Shown: positions 1 to 9,304 of the stretch, in pieces
How positions within the stretch are numbered: position 1 is the stretch's first letter
Layout: each line of letters opens with the position of its first letter
DNA from: Streptococcus suis
Lineage (GTDB): Bacteria > Bacillota > Bacilli > Lactobacillales > Streptococcaceae
NCBI RefSeq assembly: GCF_019856455.1
Contig: NZ_CP082205.1
Span: 1,922,001-1,986,000 of the forward strand
Direction: 5' to 3'
Length of the DNA stretch: 64,000 bases
The notes under the pieces: model-generated
What the model was told of the DNA's origin: nothing
What the model saw: only the letters and a program-made list of their open reading frames with translations
Databases searched by the model: none
Translations under genes and position numbers: made by a program

Positions 1-1469
1 ATAACTCCAAAAACAACTTCTATTTCATTATTTTCAATAAAACTAGTTCCGAACTTCGCTTGAACCTTTTTTTCTATATGTTTTATATAATCATTGTCAT
101 TTTTTAATAGCTGCGCAGAAACCAATCCCTGAGCAAATAGATGGCTCAAAGAGGAAGACGAACCTCCTTTTTTTACATGGATAAACTTCCTATCTCTAGT
201 TATAATATCCGCTGGTTCAATCTTACTTTTTCCCCAACTAGGTGCCTGATAATTCTGTTTATCAAATGATTGATAGTCGCTAGGTTTAGTTTTTGCAAAC
301 TCTTCATTATACTTCGCCTCATTCCAATTTATCTCACAAGCAATTGGTTCAATTGTAGACCTAGGGATGCTATAAATTTTCTGCAAGATACTAGTATAAT
401 AATCACTCTCAATTTTGAACCATTCTCCGTTATTTAAAAAATAACGTTCGTCTTCATATTCAGTTTCAAATAACAAGCAGTTGTATACTTTGTCAATCTT
501 TTCAGACTTTCCGGTCTTATTATTCCAAAAATATAATGAACTGTTATTTAACTTGGAAGCAATCTCATTCTCAATCATTGGCTCCAAATATTCCAAAAAT
601 AATTCTGTCGGAATATCATCATAAAAATTATTATAATTAGCTCTTATTTTCATTCCAGAAATAAAATAACCGTCTACTACGCTCAAATCAATTAGTTTAT
701 TAGATCCAATTGATATTTTTTCAATATTTTTCTCTCGAATGTTAACTATCAATTGTTTATCTAAAGCTAATTTAACACTATCTTCCTTTACCGGTTGAAT
801 AAAGTCAATCCACTCAAATCCTTTCTCTTTGTACTGCTCACCCTGATAAAAGTTGAGGATTTCTTTTAACACTTTAGAAACAGCAGTGTTTGCTTTAACT
901 GAAATTTGTAGAGCATCCGAGCCATGAATATTATTAAAACTTGTATTTGAACTAGCTTTGCCTGATATTGACTTTATTATCTCAGAGTCAGTTTTTATAT
1001 CCAAAAAATTTTGAGAAACATAATTGAAGGACTGTCTTTGTGTATCAATATAATCTGTAGAAATATTTAACGTATTTATGCTTTTGATATTATTTTCTGA
1101 AATTAGATTAATTGCTGTTTTTAACCCAAAATTTTTAACTATTGAAGAACTTTTAAGCATTGTTCTACCATAACCATATAGGATACTAAAAATCTTTTTC
1201 TGATACTTCAACATAAGCAAAGCTTTATTAGATTTATTTTTATAATCCTCTTCACTTATTGTGGATGTAGTAAATTTATTCAATTCCTCAATCCATTCAA
1301 CAGGAGAATCCGTAGTATTAGCTATATAAATTCTACCTTCTTCTATTCCTGCACCCTCCGTCGTATCAACAATAAAATAATCTTTTTTATCCTGAAATTC
1401 ATCCTTTAAACATTCTTCAAATGATTCCTTGTTATGCAAAACTATATTGTACTTCTGAAAATTACTCAC
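1..1469 (-). CDS. DUF6119/TIGR04141-like protein, C-terminus cut off by window edge
   Basis: The frame is open from a GTG at 1469 to the window edge (about 489 codons) and the C-terminus is missing. The GTG is chosen because AGGAGG (1478-1483) lies eight bases before it. A TATAAT with upstream TG (1494-1499) sits directly after the valS terminator, so the gene has its own promoter. Near the visible end the protein reads EPADIITRDRKFIHVKKGG and then SSSLSHLFAQG. From memory this is the conserved stretch of the sporadically distributed TIGR04141/DUF6119 family, which has no firmly known function. The Asp followed by a hydrophobic-VK motif resembles a restriction-endonuclease-fold core; that nuclease reading is inference. 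The gene is clearly richer in AT than valS, which suggests acquisition. Confidence 0.65.
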   Translation of the reverse strand, partial: MSNFQKYNIVLHNKESFEECLKDEFQDKKDYFIVDTTEGAGIEEGRIYIANTTDSPVEWIEELNKFTTSTISEEDYKNKSNKALLMLKYQKKIFSILYGYGRTMLKSSSIVKNFGLKTAINLISENNIKSINTLNISTDYIDTQRQSFNYVSQNFLDIKTDSEIIKSISGKASSNTSFNNIHGSDALQISVKANTAVSKVLKEILNFYQGEQYKEKGFEWIDFIQPVKEDSVKLALDKQLIVNIREKNIEKISIGSNKLIDLSVVDGYFISGMKIRANYNNFYDDIPTELFLEYLEPMIENEIASKLNNSSLYFWNNKTGKSEKIDKVYNCLLFETEYEDERYFLNNGEWFKIESDYYTSILQKIYSIPRSTIEPIACEINWNEAKYNEEFAKTKPSDYQSFDKQNYQAPSWGKSKIEPADIITRDRKFIHVKKGGSSSSLSHLFAQGLVSAQLLKNDNDYIKHIEKKVQAKFGTSFIENNEIEVVFGV

Positions 1470-1504
1470 TTCCCTTACCTCCTATTTGTTCTCATTATAC
1501 CACA

Positions 1505-1530
1505 AAACCCAGCCTTTTAAGGCTGGGCAT
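1505..1530 (-). terminator. valS terminator
   Basis: CCCAGCC..GGCTGGG hairpin (1508-1527) followed on the minus strand by TTTTGTGG. It lies downstream of valS and immediately ahead of the -10 box of the next gene, so the two are transcribed separately. Confidence 0.8.
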
Positions 1531-1534
1531 TTGT

Positions 1535-1640
1535 TTAATCTAGTGTGGCTAAAATCAGCTTGAGACTAGGAAACGACACCGCAGACAGTACTTGAGTACG
1601 GCAAGGTGAGTTGACGAAGTATCAAGTGGTTTTAGACCAC
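1535..1640. repeat. BOX-like element A
   Basis: About 105 bp with imperfect inverted arms (TCTAGTG..TAAAA at the left, TTTTAGACCACTAGA at the right). The core contains AGTACTTGAGTACGGCAAGG, matching the pneumococcal BOX core CTACGGCAAGGCGA. The right arm begins on the valS stop codon. Confidence 0.7.
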
Positions 1641-4288
1641 TAGACCAGTTTTTTCATTTCTGCGATACGTTCCTGTGTCGCATCATATTTTGCTTGGTAG
1701 TCGGCTTGTTTTTCTTTTTCTTTTTCAACGACCTCTGGTTTGGCGTTTGCGATGAAGCGTTCGTTGCTGAGTTTTTTACCGACCATGTCTAGTTCTTTCT
1801 GCCATTTGGCGAGTTCTTTGTCCAGACGAGCCAACTCTTCTTCGACGTTGAGGAGGTCGGCTAGTGGCAAGAAGATTTCAGCACCGGTGATAACGGCTGA
1901 CATGGCTAGTTCTGGTGCAGCAATGCTTGAGCTGATTTCCAACTGTTCTGGGTTGGTAAAGCGTCGGATGTAGTTTTCATTTGCCTTGAAGAAGGTTTCA
2001 AGCTCGCTATCTGCCGTCTTAATCAAAATGGTAATCGGCTTAGATGGAGCAACATTCACTTCTGCTCTGCTATTTCGCACCGAACGGATCAAGTCCTTGA
2101 GGCTTTCCACTCCCTTATGTGCTTCCGCATTTTCAAATGCTGGGTTAGCCACAGGGTAGGCCGCCACCACGATAGATCCCTCTGCATACTGAGCGAAGAT
2201 CTCTTCCGTCACGAACGGCATGATTGGGTGGAGGAGGCGAAGGATTTGGTCCAGCGTGTAGAGAAGGACAGAGCGGGTCATGACTTTCTCAGCCTCGTTG
2301 TCGCTGTAAAGCACCTCCTTGGTCAGCTCGACATACCAGTTGGCGAACTCTTCCCAGATGAAGTTGTAGAGGATGTGACCAGCCACACCAAACTCGAACT
2401 TGTCGAAGTTTTCAGTGACCTTGGCAATAGTTTCGTTGAGGTTGTGGAGAATCCAGCGGTCCGTCACGTTGCCAGCCTCACCAACTGCGACTTTGGCTAC
2501 ATTCTCACGCGCCGCATCCAAGGTCAAGCCTTCATTGTTCATGAGGATATAGCGGGAAATGTTCCAAATCTTGTTAATGAAGTTCCAAGACGCGTCCATC
2601 TTCTCATAAGAGAAGCGAACATCTTGACCAGGAGCAGAGCCGTTTGACAAGAACCAACGCAAAGCGTCCGCACCGTATTTCTCGATGACATCCATTGGAT
2701 CAATTCCGTTTCCGAGCGACTTGGACATCTTGCGGCCTTCTTCGTCACGGATCAAACCGTGGATCAGCACGTTCTTGAATGGCTGACGGCCGGTGAACTC
2801 AAGCGATTGGAAAATCATGCGTGACACCCAGAAGAAGATGATGTCGTAGCCTGTTACCAAGGTTGAAGTTGGGAAATAACGCTGGAAGTCAGCTGCATTT
2901 TCGTCAGGCCAGCCCATGGTTGAGAATGGCCAAAGGGCAGAGCTGAACCAGGTATCTAGGACATCCTCATCCTGTACCCATCCGTCTCCTGCTGGAGCCT
3001 CTTCTCCGACGTACATTTCGCCAGATTCGTTATACCATGCTGGAATCTGATGACCCCACCATAGCTGACGCGAGATAACCCAGTCGTGTACATTTTCCAT
3101 CCATTGAAGGAAGGTATCGTTGAAACGTGGTGGGTAAAATTCTACCTTATCAGCTGTATCTTGGTTGGCAATAGCATTCTTCGCCAATTGGTCCATATTG
3201 ACGAACCATTGGGTTGACAAGCGTGGCTCGACTACAACTCCTGTACGTTCAGAGTGTCCAACAGAATGCACACGGTTTTCAATTTCCACAAGGGCACCTA
3301 GTTCTTGCAACTTAGCAACCGTTGCCTTACGAGCTTCAAAGCGGTCCATGCCTGCAAATTCGCCTGCGAGCTCGTTCATGGTACCGTCGTCGTTCATAAC
3401 ATTGACTTGTGGCAAATTGTGGCGTTGACCGACAAGGAAGTCATTGGGATCGTGGGCAGGAGTGATTTTCACAACCCCTGTACCAAATTCAGGATCTGCG
3501 TGTTCGTCGGCAACGATTGGGATTGGCTTGTTGACAATTGGCAGGATAACCTTTTTGCCAATCAAGTCCTTGTAACGTGGGTCTTCTGGGTTAACTGCAA
3601 CCGCAACGTCACCGAACATGGTTTCAGGACGGGTGGTCGCAACTTGAAGGGCACGAGAACCATCTTCCAACATGTAATTCATATGGTAGAAGGCGCCTTC
3701 GACATCCTTGTGAATAACCTCGATGTCAGAAAGGGCTGTGCGAGCCGCTGGGTCCCAGTTGATGATAAATTCGCCACGGTAGATCCAACCTTTTTTGTAG
3801 AGTTCTACAAAGACCTTGCGAACAGCTTTCGACAAGCCTTCGTCCAGCGTGAAGCGGTCACGTTGGTAGTCCAAAGATAGACCCAACTTGCCCCATTGCT
3901 CACGAATAGTCGCTGCGTACTCATCTTTCCATTCCCAAACTTTGTCGAGGAATTTTTCGCGGCCCAAGTCATAACGGGTCACACCTTGCTCCCGCAAGCG
4001 TTCCTCAACCTTAGCCTGAGTGGCAATCCCCGCGTGGTCCATACCTGGAAGCCAGAGGGTGTCAAAGCCCTGCATGCGCTTCTGACGGATGATAATATCT
4101 TGAAGGGTGGTATCCCAAGCGTGTCCCAGGTGCAACTTACCGGTTACGTTTGGCGGCGGAATGACGATAGAATAAGGCTTAGCCTCCGCATCGCCTGACG
4201 GCTTAAAGACATCTTGGTCCAACCAAGTTTGGTAACGACCAGCCTCAACCTCGGCTGGATTGTATTTTGGTGATAATTCTTTTGACAT
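1640..4288 (-). CDS. valS: Valine--tRNA ligase
   Basis: Cytosolic class I aminoacyl-tRNA synthetase that charges tRNA-Val. The class I signature [16 protein letters not shown] (the HIGH motif appears as HLGH) is near residue 45, [10 protein letters not shown] carries the KMSKS motif near residue 525, and the C-terminus is a Lys/Glu-rich coiled coil typical of ValRS. The start is set at 4288 because AAAGGAG lies seven bases ahead; an ATG at 4309 would overlap the previous gene's stop and lacks a ribosome site. The resulting 882 residues match the family. The upstream gene ends 13 bases away. A T-box of probable Val specificity lies 2.4 kb upstream, separated by three genes. Confidence 0.97.
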   Translation of the reverse strand: MSKELSPKYNPAEVEAGRYQTWLDQDVFKPSGDAEAKPYSIVIPPPNVTGKLHLGHAWDTTLQDIIIRQKRMQGFDTLWLPGMDHAGIATQAKVEERLREQGVTRYDLGREKFLDKVWEWKDEYAATIREQWGKLGLSLDYQRDRFTLDEGLSKAVRKVFVELYKKGWIYRGEFIINWDPAARTALSDIEVIHKDVEGAFYHMNYMLEDGSRALQVATTRPETMFGDVAVAVNPEDPRYKDLIGKKVILPIVNKPIPIVADEHADPEFGTGVVKITPAHDPNDFLVGQRHNLPQVNVMNDDGTMNELAGEFAGMDRFEARKATVAKLQELGALVEIENRVHSVGHSERTGVVVEPRLSTQWFVNMDQLAKNAIANQDTADKVEFYPPRFNDTFLQWMENVHDWVISRQLWWGHQIPAWYNESGEMYVGEEAPAGDGWVQDEDVLDTWFSSALWPFSTMGWPDENAADFQRYFPTSTLVTGYDIIFFWVSRMIFQSLEFTGRQPFKNVLIHGLIRDEEGRKMSKSLGNGIDPMDVIEKYGADALRWFLSNGSAPGQDVRFSYEKMDASWNFINKIWNISRYILMNNEGLTLDAARENVAKVAVGEAGNVTDRWILHNLNETIAKVTENFDKFEFGVAGHILYNFIWEEFANWYVELTKEVLYSDNEAEKVMTRSVLLYTLDQILRLLHPIMPFVTEEIFAQYAEGSIVVAAYPVANPAFENAEAHKGVESLKDLIRSVRNSRAEVNVAPSKPITILIKTADSELETFFKANENYIRRFTNPEQLEISSSIAAPELAMSAVITGAEIFLPLADLLNVEEELARLDKELAKWQKELDMVGKKLSNERFIANAKPEVVEKEKEKQADYQAKYDATQERIAEMKKLV

Positions 4289-4301
4289 TAATTTTTCTCC
4301 T

Positions 4302-5600
4302 TTAGTCATTTAGATAATAATATTTTCCATTATGAACAAGTATCTGCAGCTCCCTTTCGAACACATTGTCTGCTGTATTGCTAAAATACAACTTGTCTAC
4401 TGATTGTTTCTTTATTCGGTCTACAATATCCTTGTTCATTTTCTTATATTTCAAATCGTTTTGAACCATTCCAGGTAAGTAAAAAACAGCTCCTTCAAAT
4501 CCCTTTTTCGTTATCCTAGATTTTTGAATCTGAATTCCAAGTTGCCTTGACTGGTTATTGTGCCATTGAGCAAGTTTATCTCTCACAGTATTCGACTGTT
4601 CCAAATAATTACCCAAACTTGAATAGCAATATTCTGAAGACACTTTCCCTCTATTCAGTAAATAAGTTAGTCGGGCAATTTCTTCCATTATTGATATCAA
4701 ATACTGTTGAAATATTGTTAATTTCTCAACTTCAAAAATAACCTCTTTATACTTAGCATAGTTCGTCTTAAAATTAGATGTTATTAAATTTTCAAGTAAA
4801 GAATTTACTTGTTGTAGTAGGTCTATTGCCTCGTCTTCATAACGAACCAGACTATCTAAACTCCTCTGCCTAATCTCATCATTTTCCATGATTTCTATAT
4901 TAAATTTAGTAATCTTCCCCACTTTTGGAATCAGTGATAAAATCTTAGACTTAAATTGTGTTTCTTGAAACTCTATAACTTTATCAACACCAGCTTGTAA
5001 CTGTTCCAGTTTAGCATCCACTTCTGCCATATAATACTGTCCGACAACCATAGAGGCTACATTCATTGCATTTGCAACTATCTCTCCTGTTTTAGCAACT
5101 TTTTGAGCAGTTGGACTCACCTTTACTAAATGAGCTTGACCTGCCAGCTGTCCATTAACATGATAACCACCTCTAAAAGCTCCTATTTTATCTTTTGCCT
5201 TGTAAAGTTCTGCACCGGGTGGAATAACAACCTTATATAAATTATCATTATGTAATAATTCATTGATATTCTGAAGTTTCTTTTTATTGATGCTGTCATA
5301 AACATTATTAGCAAATTGTGGAATAATTGCATTTACTTTTGTGAGAACTCCTCTATCCTTAATCTCATGCATTTTTTCAAAATCTAATACTTCATTGTTA
5401 GATAAGGTTATAACTTTTGGAAGTAATTCCAAGAATTCTCCATCTTCTTCAACCGACAGATTGTTATTAGGATTATCTGTTTTGTCTGATGGAATTGATG
5501 GAGCCGATGATACCAACTTCTTCTTATGCCAACTATAAAACAATACTCCGACTCCCAAAAGTAATAAACAGGTGACGAAAATTAAAAAAAGTAAATTCAT
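4302..5600 (-). CDS. Membrane-anchored protein of unknown function
   Basis: I do not recognise this 432-residue protein. It starts with a single membrane segment (residues 3-23, [20 protein letters not shown]) followed by KKK, then a low-complexity linker. Residues 150-170 contain [16 protein letters not shown], and the next 100 residues are helical with a probable coiled coil around [20 protein letters not shown]. The middle and C-terminal parts are Lys/Asn-rich helices. The layout fits an inner-leaflet-anchored or exposed membrane protein. AAAGGAGG stands seven bases before the ATG. Base composition is much more AT-rich than valS, into whose upstream region it appears inserted. No function is proposed. 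Confidence 0.75.
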   Translation of the reverse strand: MNLLFLIFVTCLLLLGVGVLFYSWHKKKLVSSAPSIPSDKTDNPNNNLSVEEDGEFLELLPKVITLSNNEVLDFEKMHEIKDRGVLTKVNAIIPQFANNVYDSINKKKLQNINELLHNDNLYKVVIPPGAELYKAKDKIGAFRGGYHVNGQLAGQAHLVKVSPTAQKVAKTGEIVANAMNVASMVVGQYYMAEVDAKLEQLQAGVDKVIEFQETQFKSKILSLIPKVGKITKFNIEIMENDEIRQRSLDSLVRYEDEAIDLLQQVNSLLENLITSNFKTNYAKYKEVIFEVEKLTIFQQYLISIMEEIARLTYLLNRGKVSSEYCYSSLGNYLEQSNTVRDKLAQWHNNQSRQLGIQIQKSRITKKGFEGAVFYLPGMVQNDLKYKKMNKDIVDRIKKQSVDKLYFSNTADNVFERELQILVHNGKYYYLND

Positions 5601-5687
5601 CGTTCCTCCTTTAGTATTCTTTAAGAAAATTGGTTTATACTATCCTCAAGCTAGAAATAGCCCAATTCTTTTTCATATAATCTCCTA

Positions 5688-5718
5688 GAAATAGTCAGTC
5701 CTTTGGGCTGGCTATTTC
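5688..5718 (-). terminator. Hairpin overlapping the end of the P-loop gene
   Basis: GAAATAGTCAGTCC..GGGCTGGCTATTTC inverted repeat. The stem includes the stop codon of the kinase-like gene. No strong T-run follows on the minus strand, so termination may be partial. A second copy of the arm (CTAGAAATAGCCC, 5651-5663) could compete for pairing. Confidence 0.5.
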
Positions 5719-6287
5719 GTTTGTTCTTGCTCAAGCTCCTCCATTTTTTGGATAATCAGTTGAGCAACTTCATTAGCAGTAAGATGAGTATTATTAATTT
5801 TGAGATAATGCTGAATGCCCTCTGGAATGCCTAATGAGGTATATTGACATGTATCAGCTGTAGAGAGAATCTCAGCCTCTGAAACTTCAATGTGTCGTTT
5901 CAAAGGTTTATGGGTCAGTCGATTCTCTGTCCGATTACGCCGCAGACGTTCTTCCAAAGCAGTTTCCAACTCAACAAATAAAATTTCCTGACCATGATGA
6001 TGAAAAATCGTCTGAACTATTGTAAGGAATTGAACATCTATGGGATTTTTAAAATTAATCAAGGCAGTTCCAATTAGTGGGCGGCCTGACCTAGCAAACA
6101 CATCATAAACTGCAAATGTAATACGTGTATTGAGGTCAAACATATCCTCAGAAAATTCAGGAATAAAACGTAGGCTAAAATCAATCGAATCGTGATTATG
6201 AAAAAGGGTCATCCCTGTCAATTTCGCAACTTCCTGCCCAACGGCCATCTTGCCAGAAGCTTGTGCTCCAATAATAATTAGATTCAT
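5712..6287 (-). CDS. Small P-loop kinase-like protein
   Basis: A 191-residue protein that begins with a Walker A loop, LIIIGAQASGKMAVGQ (residues 3-18), followed by FHNHDSIDF, as in shikimate/adenylate kinase-like AAA_18 proteins. RLRRNRTENR near residue 115 looks like a lid segment with catalytic arginines. The substrate cannot be read from the sequence. The ATG overlaps the stop of the upstream VOC reading frame (ATGA), so the two were translationally coupled. Together they form the first cargo behind the T-box leader. Confidence 0.8.
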   Translation of the reverse strand: MNLIIIGAQASGKMAVGQEVAKLTGMTLFHNHDSIDFSLRFIPEFSEDMFDLNTRITFAVYDVFARSGRPLIGTALINFKNPIDVQFLTIVQTIFHHHGQEILFVELETALEERLRRNRTENRLTHKPLKRHIEVSEAEILSTADTCQYTSLGIPEGIQHYLKINNTHLTANEVAQLIIQKMEELEQEQTK

Positions 6288-6673
6288 GCTCCCTCCCCCA
6301 CCAACTCAATCTTTATCCCATCTGGATCTTCTAAATAGAGGGCGTAGTGGTCTGGTCCTCCTGCGTGGGGATAGCGGTCGTCGTAGAGAAGTTTGACTCG
6401 TCTGGTCAACAATTCCTTACGCCATTGGTCAACATCATCAGGTGTTCCCGCATGAAAGGCTAGATGATTGAGACCAGTTCGGCAACGGTGATAACCTGCC
6501 TCTAGGAAATCCTGTGGCGTTTGGACAAAGACCAGGTACTGCTCTGCTTTTTTATAAGATAGCCCTTCCTCCCACTCCTAACAGAGCGAGTAGCCCAGCT
6601 TGGTCAGGAGAAAGTCGTAAAATGCACGCGAAGTTTCCAAGTCTGAAACATATATTTCAACATGATGTAACAT
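6284..6673 (-). pseudogene. VOC/glyoxalase-like protein with premature stop
   Basis: From the ATG at 6673 (AAAGGAG 8 bases upstream) the frame gives MLHHVEIYVSDLETSRAFYD, a typical glyoxalase/VOC start. An in-frame TAG at 6578-6580 (codon 32) interrupts it. The frame then continues with EWEEGLSY, TGLNHLAFHAG and ALYLEDPDGIKIEL, the C-terminal metal-binding beta strands of the fold. Apart from the single nonsense codon, 129 residues would be encoded. It follows the T-box directly and overlaps the kinase-like gene by four bases. It could still be read by suppression or be a sequence error. Confidence 0.85.
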
Positions 6674-6689
6674 ATCTTCTCCTTTCCAA

Positions 6690-6890
6690 ATGAAAATCCC
6701 CGCCTAGACTTGCTAGACAGGGACGAAGTTATTCCGCGGTACCACCCTTGTTCAGATAAATTATCTGCACTTTGCTTATTCGATTCACATCCTCAGCAAC
6801 CAGTTTTGACATTTGTGCGGATTTCTCAGTACCACCGCTTCCTGTGACAAATGGGGCTCAAAACACCTCTGAATAGCTTTATTGTAACAA
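6690..6890 (-). promoter_or_regulatory. T-box leader, probably tRNA-Val specific
   Basis: Minus-strand RNA with a -10 TACAAT (about 6878-6883) and TTGCTT 17 bases upstream. Stem I is closed by GTTTTG/CAAAAC and followed by GGTTGCTG. The antiterminator core AAGGGTGGTACCGCG is at 6737-6751. The terminator arms carry CTAG..CTAG (6705-6717) and GGGGATTTT. The codon on the 3' side of the specifier loop reads GTC followed by A, which suggests Val. The leader opens on the VOC pseudogene, not on valS directly. Confidence 0.85.
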
Positions 6891-6914
6891 ATTGCACCTT
6901 GAAAAGCAAGGGAT

Positions 6915-7301
6915 TTAAGCTTTCAACTCAATCCCTTTTTCTTTCAACTGCTTGATAGTTGCTGGCCCGATACCTTTAAGAGCCAAGAGCTCTTTTTCTG
7001 TGTAGTTTGCAAAATCAGCCACAGATTGAATACCTGCTTCATAGAAGGTTTCCAAACGTGCTGCCGCAATGCCTTCCAACTCAGGAAGTGCCAAAAAGTC
7101 TTCCAATGAAGTCGCTGAAGAAGTCACCTCTGCTACAACTTCTTTCACTTGTTCCACAGCATGCTCTACTACAGCCTCAGCCTTGTGAGCAACTGTCTCT
7201 ACTACCTCTGCAGCTCTTTCAAGACCTACACGACCTGCACGTTTCAAGTCTGCCAATTGTTTTTTCAACTGTTTTTTTCGATTTACTTTTTTCTTTGCCA
7301 T
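6915..7301 (-). CDS. Helix-hairpin-helix domain protein
   Basis: 128 residues. The N-terminal 60 are very Lys/Arg- then Glu/Val-rich (KKKVNRKKQLKKQL, then EAVVEHAVEQVKEVVAEV), predicted as one long amphipathic helix. The C-terminal 60 residues hold two helix-hairpin-helix repeats; the second reads LLALKGIGPATIKQLKEKGI, the GIGP type that contacts DNA backbone. Nucleic-acid binding is likely; no enzyme motif is seen. A DUF1912 gene lies 14 bases upstream and the pair is probably co-transcribed. The T-box promoter starts just after the stop. Confidence 0.75.
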   Translation of the reverse strand: MAKKKVNRKKQLKKQLADLKRAGRVGLERAAEVVETVAHKAEAVVEHAVEQVKEVVAEVTSSATSLEDFLALPELEGIAAARLETFYEAGIQSVADFANYTEKELLALKGIGPATIKQLKEKGIELKA

Positions 7302-7315
7302 GTTAACTCCTCTCC

Positions 7316-7570
7316 TTAATAATGCCTTTGACCAAACAACTCATCTGGTAAATCATGAAAACCTTTGCCAGCATGGTAGTTGGCAAATTTCCCTTGAATG
7401 AATCGATAGGCATCCAGCTTGCTCTCATAACGAATATAAGCATCCGCTGCACGCTCATCCTTGTCTTCTTCCAAGACACGACGACTTTCTTCAACCGCCA
7501 TCTCGTTTACCATGACCTGAGTGTTGACCCAAGCCTCAAATTCTTTAAAAAATTCTTGTTCTTTTGTCAT
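7316..7570 (-). CDS. DUF1912 family protein
   Basis: 84 residues, MTKEQEFFKEFEAW to ELFGQRHY, acidic and helical, matching the small streptococcal DUF1912 family as I remember it; function unknown. The ATG at 7570 is preferred over the one at 7606 because GAGGAAAATA precedes it. It is the first gene of a pair with the helix-hairpin-helix protein. Confidence 0.75.
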   Translation of the reverse strand: MTKEQEFFKEFEAWVNTQVMVNEMAVEESRRVLEEDKDERAADAYIRYESKLDAYRFIQGKFANYHAGKGFHDLPDELFGQRHY

Positions 7571-7639
7571 TATTTTCCTCTTTCGCCTGCTTCGATTGAA
7601 ACACACCAGTTTATTATACCATATTTTCTAGAAAACACA

Positions 7640-7672
7640 AGAAAACCCTAACTGTAACACAGTTAGAGTCCC
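7640..7672 (-). terminator. galM terminator
   Basis: CTAACTGTG..CAGTTAG hairpin (7646-7664) followed on the minus strand by GGTTTTCTTGTGTTTTC. It separates the galactose locus from the DUF1912 gene. Confidence 0.8.
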
Positions 7673-7678
7673 CGTTTT

Positions 7679-8680
7679 TTACCAAGTAAAACGATAGGTC
7701 GTTTTAGACAAAAATTCTTCTCCTTGTTCTAACAAAATCGAACCAAATCCATCGACATTGCATGCATTTGGCAAGGCCTGACACTCTAAACTAAAGACGC
7801 CATGGTAACAGGCCAATGCTTCAACCGGAAAATTATATGTATAAATAACGACCGCAGGCTGGTTGGTTTTGACACTGAGTCCAATTTTCCCATCTGGACT
7901 CAAAACTTCTATCGAAATATCCACCTCTTCCAATAACCATGGGTGGTCATAGCCTTTTACCAACACATTTTGAGGATATTGGCTATCAAATCCCTGAGAA
8001 AAAGGTGCAAAATCTCTAAAATCAAACGGCGTCCCTGTCACATCTTCTAAGGTACCCGTGGGCAGGTTATCTTCCCCAAGCGAAGCATAGTGATTGGCAG
8101 CAATTTTAATACGGTGCTCAGCCACAGACTGCTGAAAATCTCCCGTCAAGTTGAAATAGACATGGTTGGTCGGATTAAAAATCGTATCCTTATCCGATAC
8201 AGCCTGGTAGTCAACTGTTAATTCATTTTTATCCGTCAAACAATAAATAGCCTTGACCCTCACATCACCAGGAAAGCCATTAAAACCATCTTTTAGGACC
8301 ATACCAAAAGTCACTTGATTTCTCTCATGGTCTAACTCAGCGTCCCAGTACTGCTCATTTGCCGTTCCAATACCACCATGCAAGGTCCGACTCGGTTCAT
8401 TTTCTGTCAATGGATAAACGTGTCCACCAATTTCCACCTGAGCATCCGAAATCCGTCCTGCCACAGGGATAATCGTTGCCCCGGGATAGGGATCCGTCTG
8501 CAAATATTCCTCAGCCGCCCCTGCTCCCAAACTGACATTTCGTAAATTGCCACCTTCTTCCACAGGGAGGAACACTCCCACCACTCTAGCTCCAAAATCC
8601 GTCAAGGTTACCTGCATCCCATTCTTGTTTTCCAAGCAATACAGTTTTGCTTTTTCACCAAATGTTTTTACTTCAATCAT
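7679..8680 (-). CDS. galM: Aldose 1-epimerase
   Basis: Mutarotase that interconverts alpha and beta forms of galactose or glucose in the cytosol. The 333-residue length fits. Visible motifs are PVAGRISDA near residue 70, LHGG near 100, the catalytic His in NPTNHVYFNLTG near 170, and the catalytic Glu in SLECQALPNACN near 300. It lies at the end of the galactoside PTS/bgaC locus and probably readies the released galactose for phosphorylation. In pneumococcus galM closes the same operon. A 228-base gap with hairpins separates it from EIIA. Confidence 0.95.
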   Translation of the reverse strand: MIEVKTFGEKAKLYCLENKNGMQVTLTDFGARVVGVFLPVEEGGNLRNVSLGAGAAEEYLQTDPYPGATIIPVAGRISDAQVEIGGHVYPLTENEPSRTLHGGIGTANEQYWDAELDHERNQVTFGMVLKDGFNGFPGDVRVKAIYCLTDKNELTVDYQAVSDKDTIFNPTNHVYFNLTGDFQQSVAEHRIKIAANHYASLGEDNLPTGTLEDVTGTPFDFRDFAPFSQGFDSQYPQNVLVKGYDHPWLLEEVDISIEVLSPDGKIGLSVKTNQPAVVIYTYNFPVEALACYHGVFSLECQALPNACNVDGFGSILLEQGEEFLSKTTYRFTW

Positions 8681-8908
8681 TTCTTTTCCTCATAAGCCAA
8701 ATGAGGGAGTCACTATTGTAACTCCCTCAGGATACTTAAAGCCTATCAACTATAGAACAGTTTATAATTAACGAAAATCAAATCCGTCTGTAACAATCGG
8801 CTGAGTTAGCCTCACTCTCTTATTTCTAGGCTCGGGCTGAAACAGTCACTTAGACTTCCCTCGCTATCTTATTTCTAAGCTCGGGCTGAAAAACTCCACT
8901 GGAGTTTT
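8681..8908. repeat. Intergenic hairpins and a tandem ~49-bp repeat
   Basis: Holds a GAGGGAGT..ACTCCCTC hairpin (8703-8728), two copies of CTTATTTCTARGCTCGGGCTGAAA (8819-8842 and 8868-8891, 49 bases apart) and the AAAAACTCC..GGAGTTTTT hairpin that acts as EIIA terminator. No coding frame is seen. In the related pneumococcal operon agaS occupies this position. Confidence 0.7.
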
Positions 8909-8915
8909 TCACTCA
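8887..8915 (-). terminator. PTS operon terminator-like repeat
   Basis: GTGAAAAACTCCAGTGGAGTTTTTC on the minus strand, a perfect 9-bp stem plus T-run. The element starts inside EIIA and its TGA is the EIIA stop. A closely similar copy lies at 49502-49531. Confidence 0.75.
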
Positions 8916-9304
8916 TCTTCATCACTTGTTAATAGACTATTGACATGAACTAGGTTGCTTGTCCCAAATTCTACATAATCCACAGCTTCTCCCAGCAGGA
9001 CGCCGTTCAAGAAACCGATAACCATTGGCATGTTCATACCTGCATAAAGGTCAAACTGCCCACCTTCAATCAATTTTCGTGATACGACGTTGGCTGGTGT
9101 ACCGCCCAACAAGTCTGCGAAGACAACAAAATCTTCCAATCCTGCAATTGTTTCTTCAAATTTTTTCTGGAAGTCTTCTGGACCTTCTTCTGGTAATAAA
9201 GCTACTGTGTAGATGTCCTCTTGAGGCCCCATAATCATCTCAGTAGATTTCTTCAACTCCTCGCAGAAGATACCATGACTTACTAATACTAAACTTCTAG
9301 TCAT
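8909..9304 (-). CDS. PTS mannose-family EIIA component
   Basis: 131-residue cytosolic phosphotransferase that takes phosphate from HPr. The active His is in LVLVSHGIF (His10), and FADLLGGTPANV near residue 65 is the family motif. The ATG overlaps the EIID stop (TAATG), so the two are coupled. With EIIB, EIIC and EIID it forms a mannose-type permease, probably for galactose- or N-acetylgalactosamine-containing sugars given the adjacent bgaC and galM. Its last codons and stop are supplied by a repeat element. Confidence 0.93.
   Translation of the reverse strand: MTRSLVLVSHGIFCEELKKSTEMIMGPQEDIYTVALLPEEGPEDFQKKFEETIAGLEDFVVFADLLGGTPANVVSRKLIEGGQFDLYAGMNMPMVIGFLNGVLLGEAVDYVEFGTSNLVHVNSLLTSDEDE

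Noticed and set aside
7007..7306. Plus-strand 99-codon frame opposite the helix-hairpin-helix gene.
   Set aside because: Leucine/proline-rich shadow of the true gene with no ribosome site.
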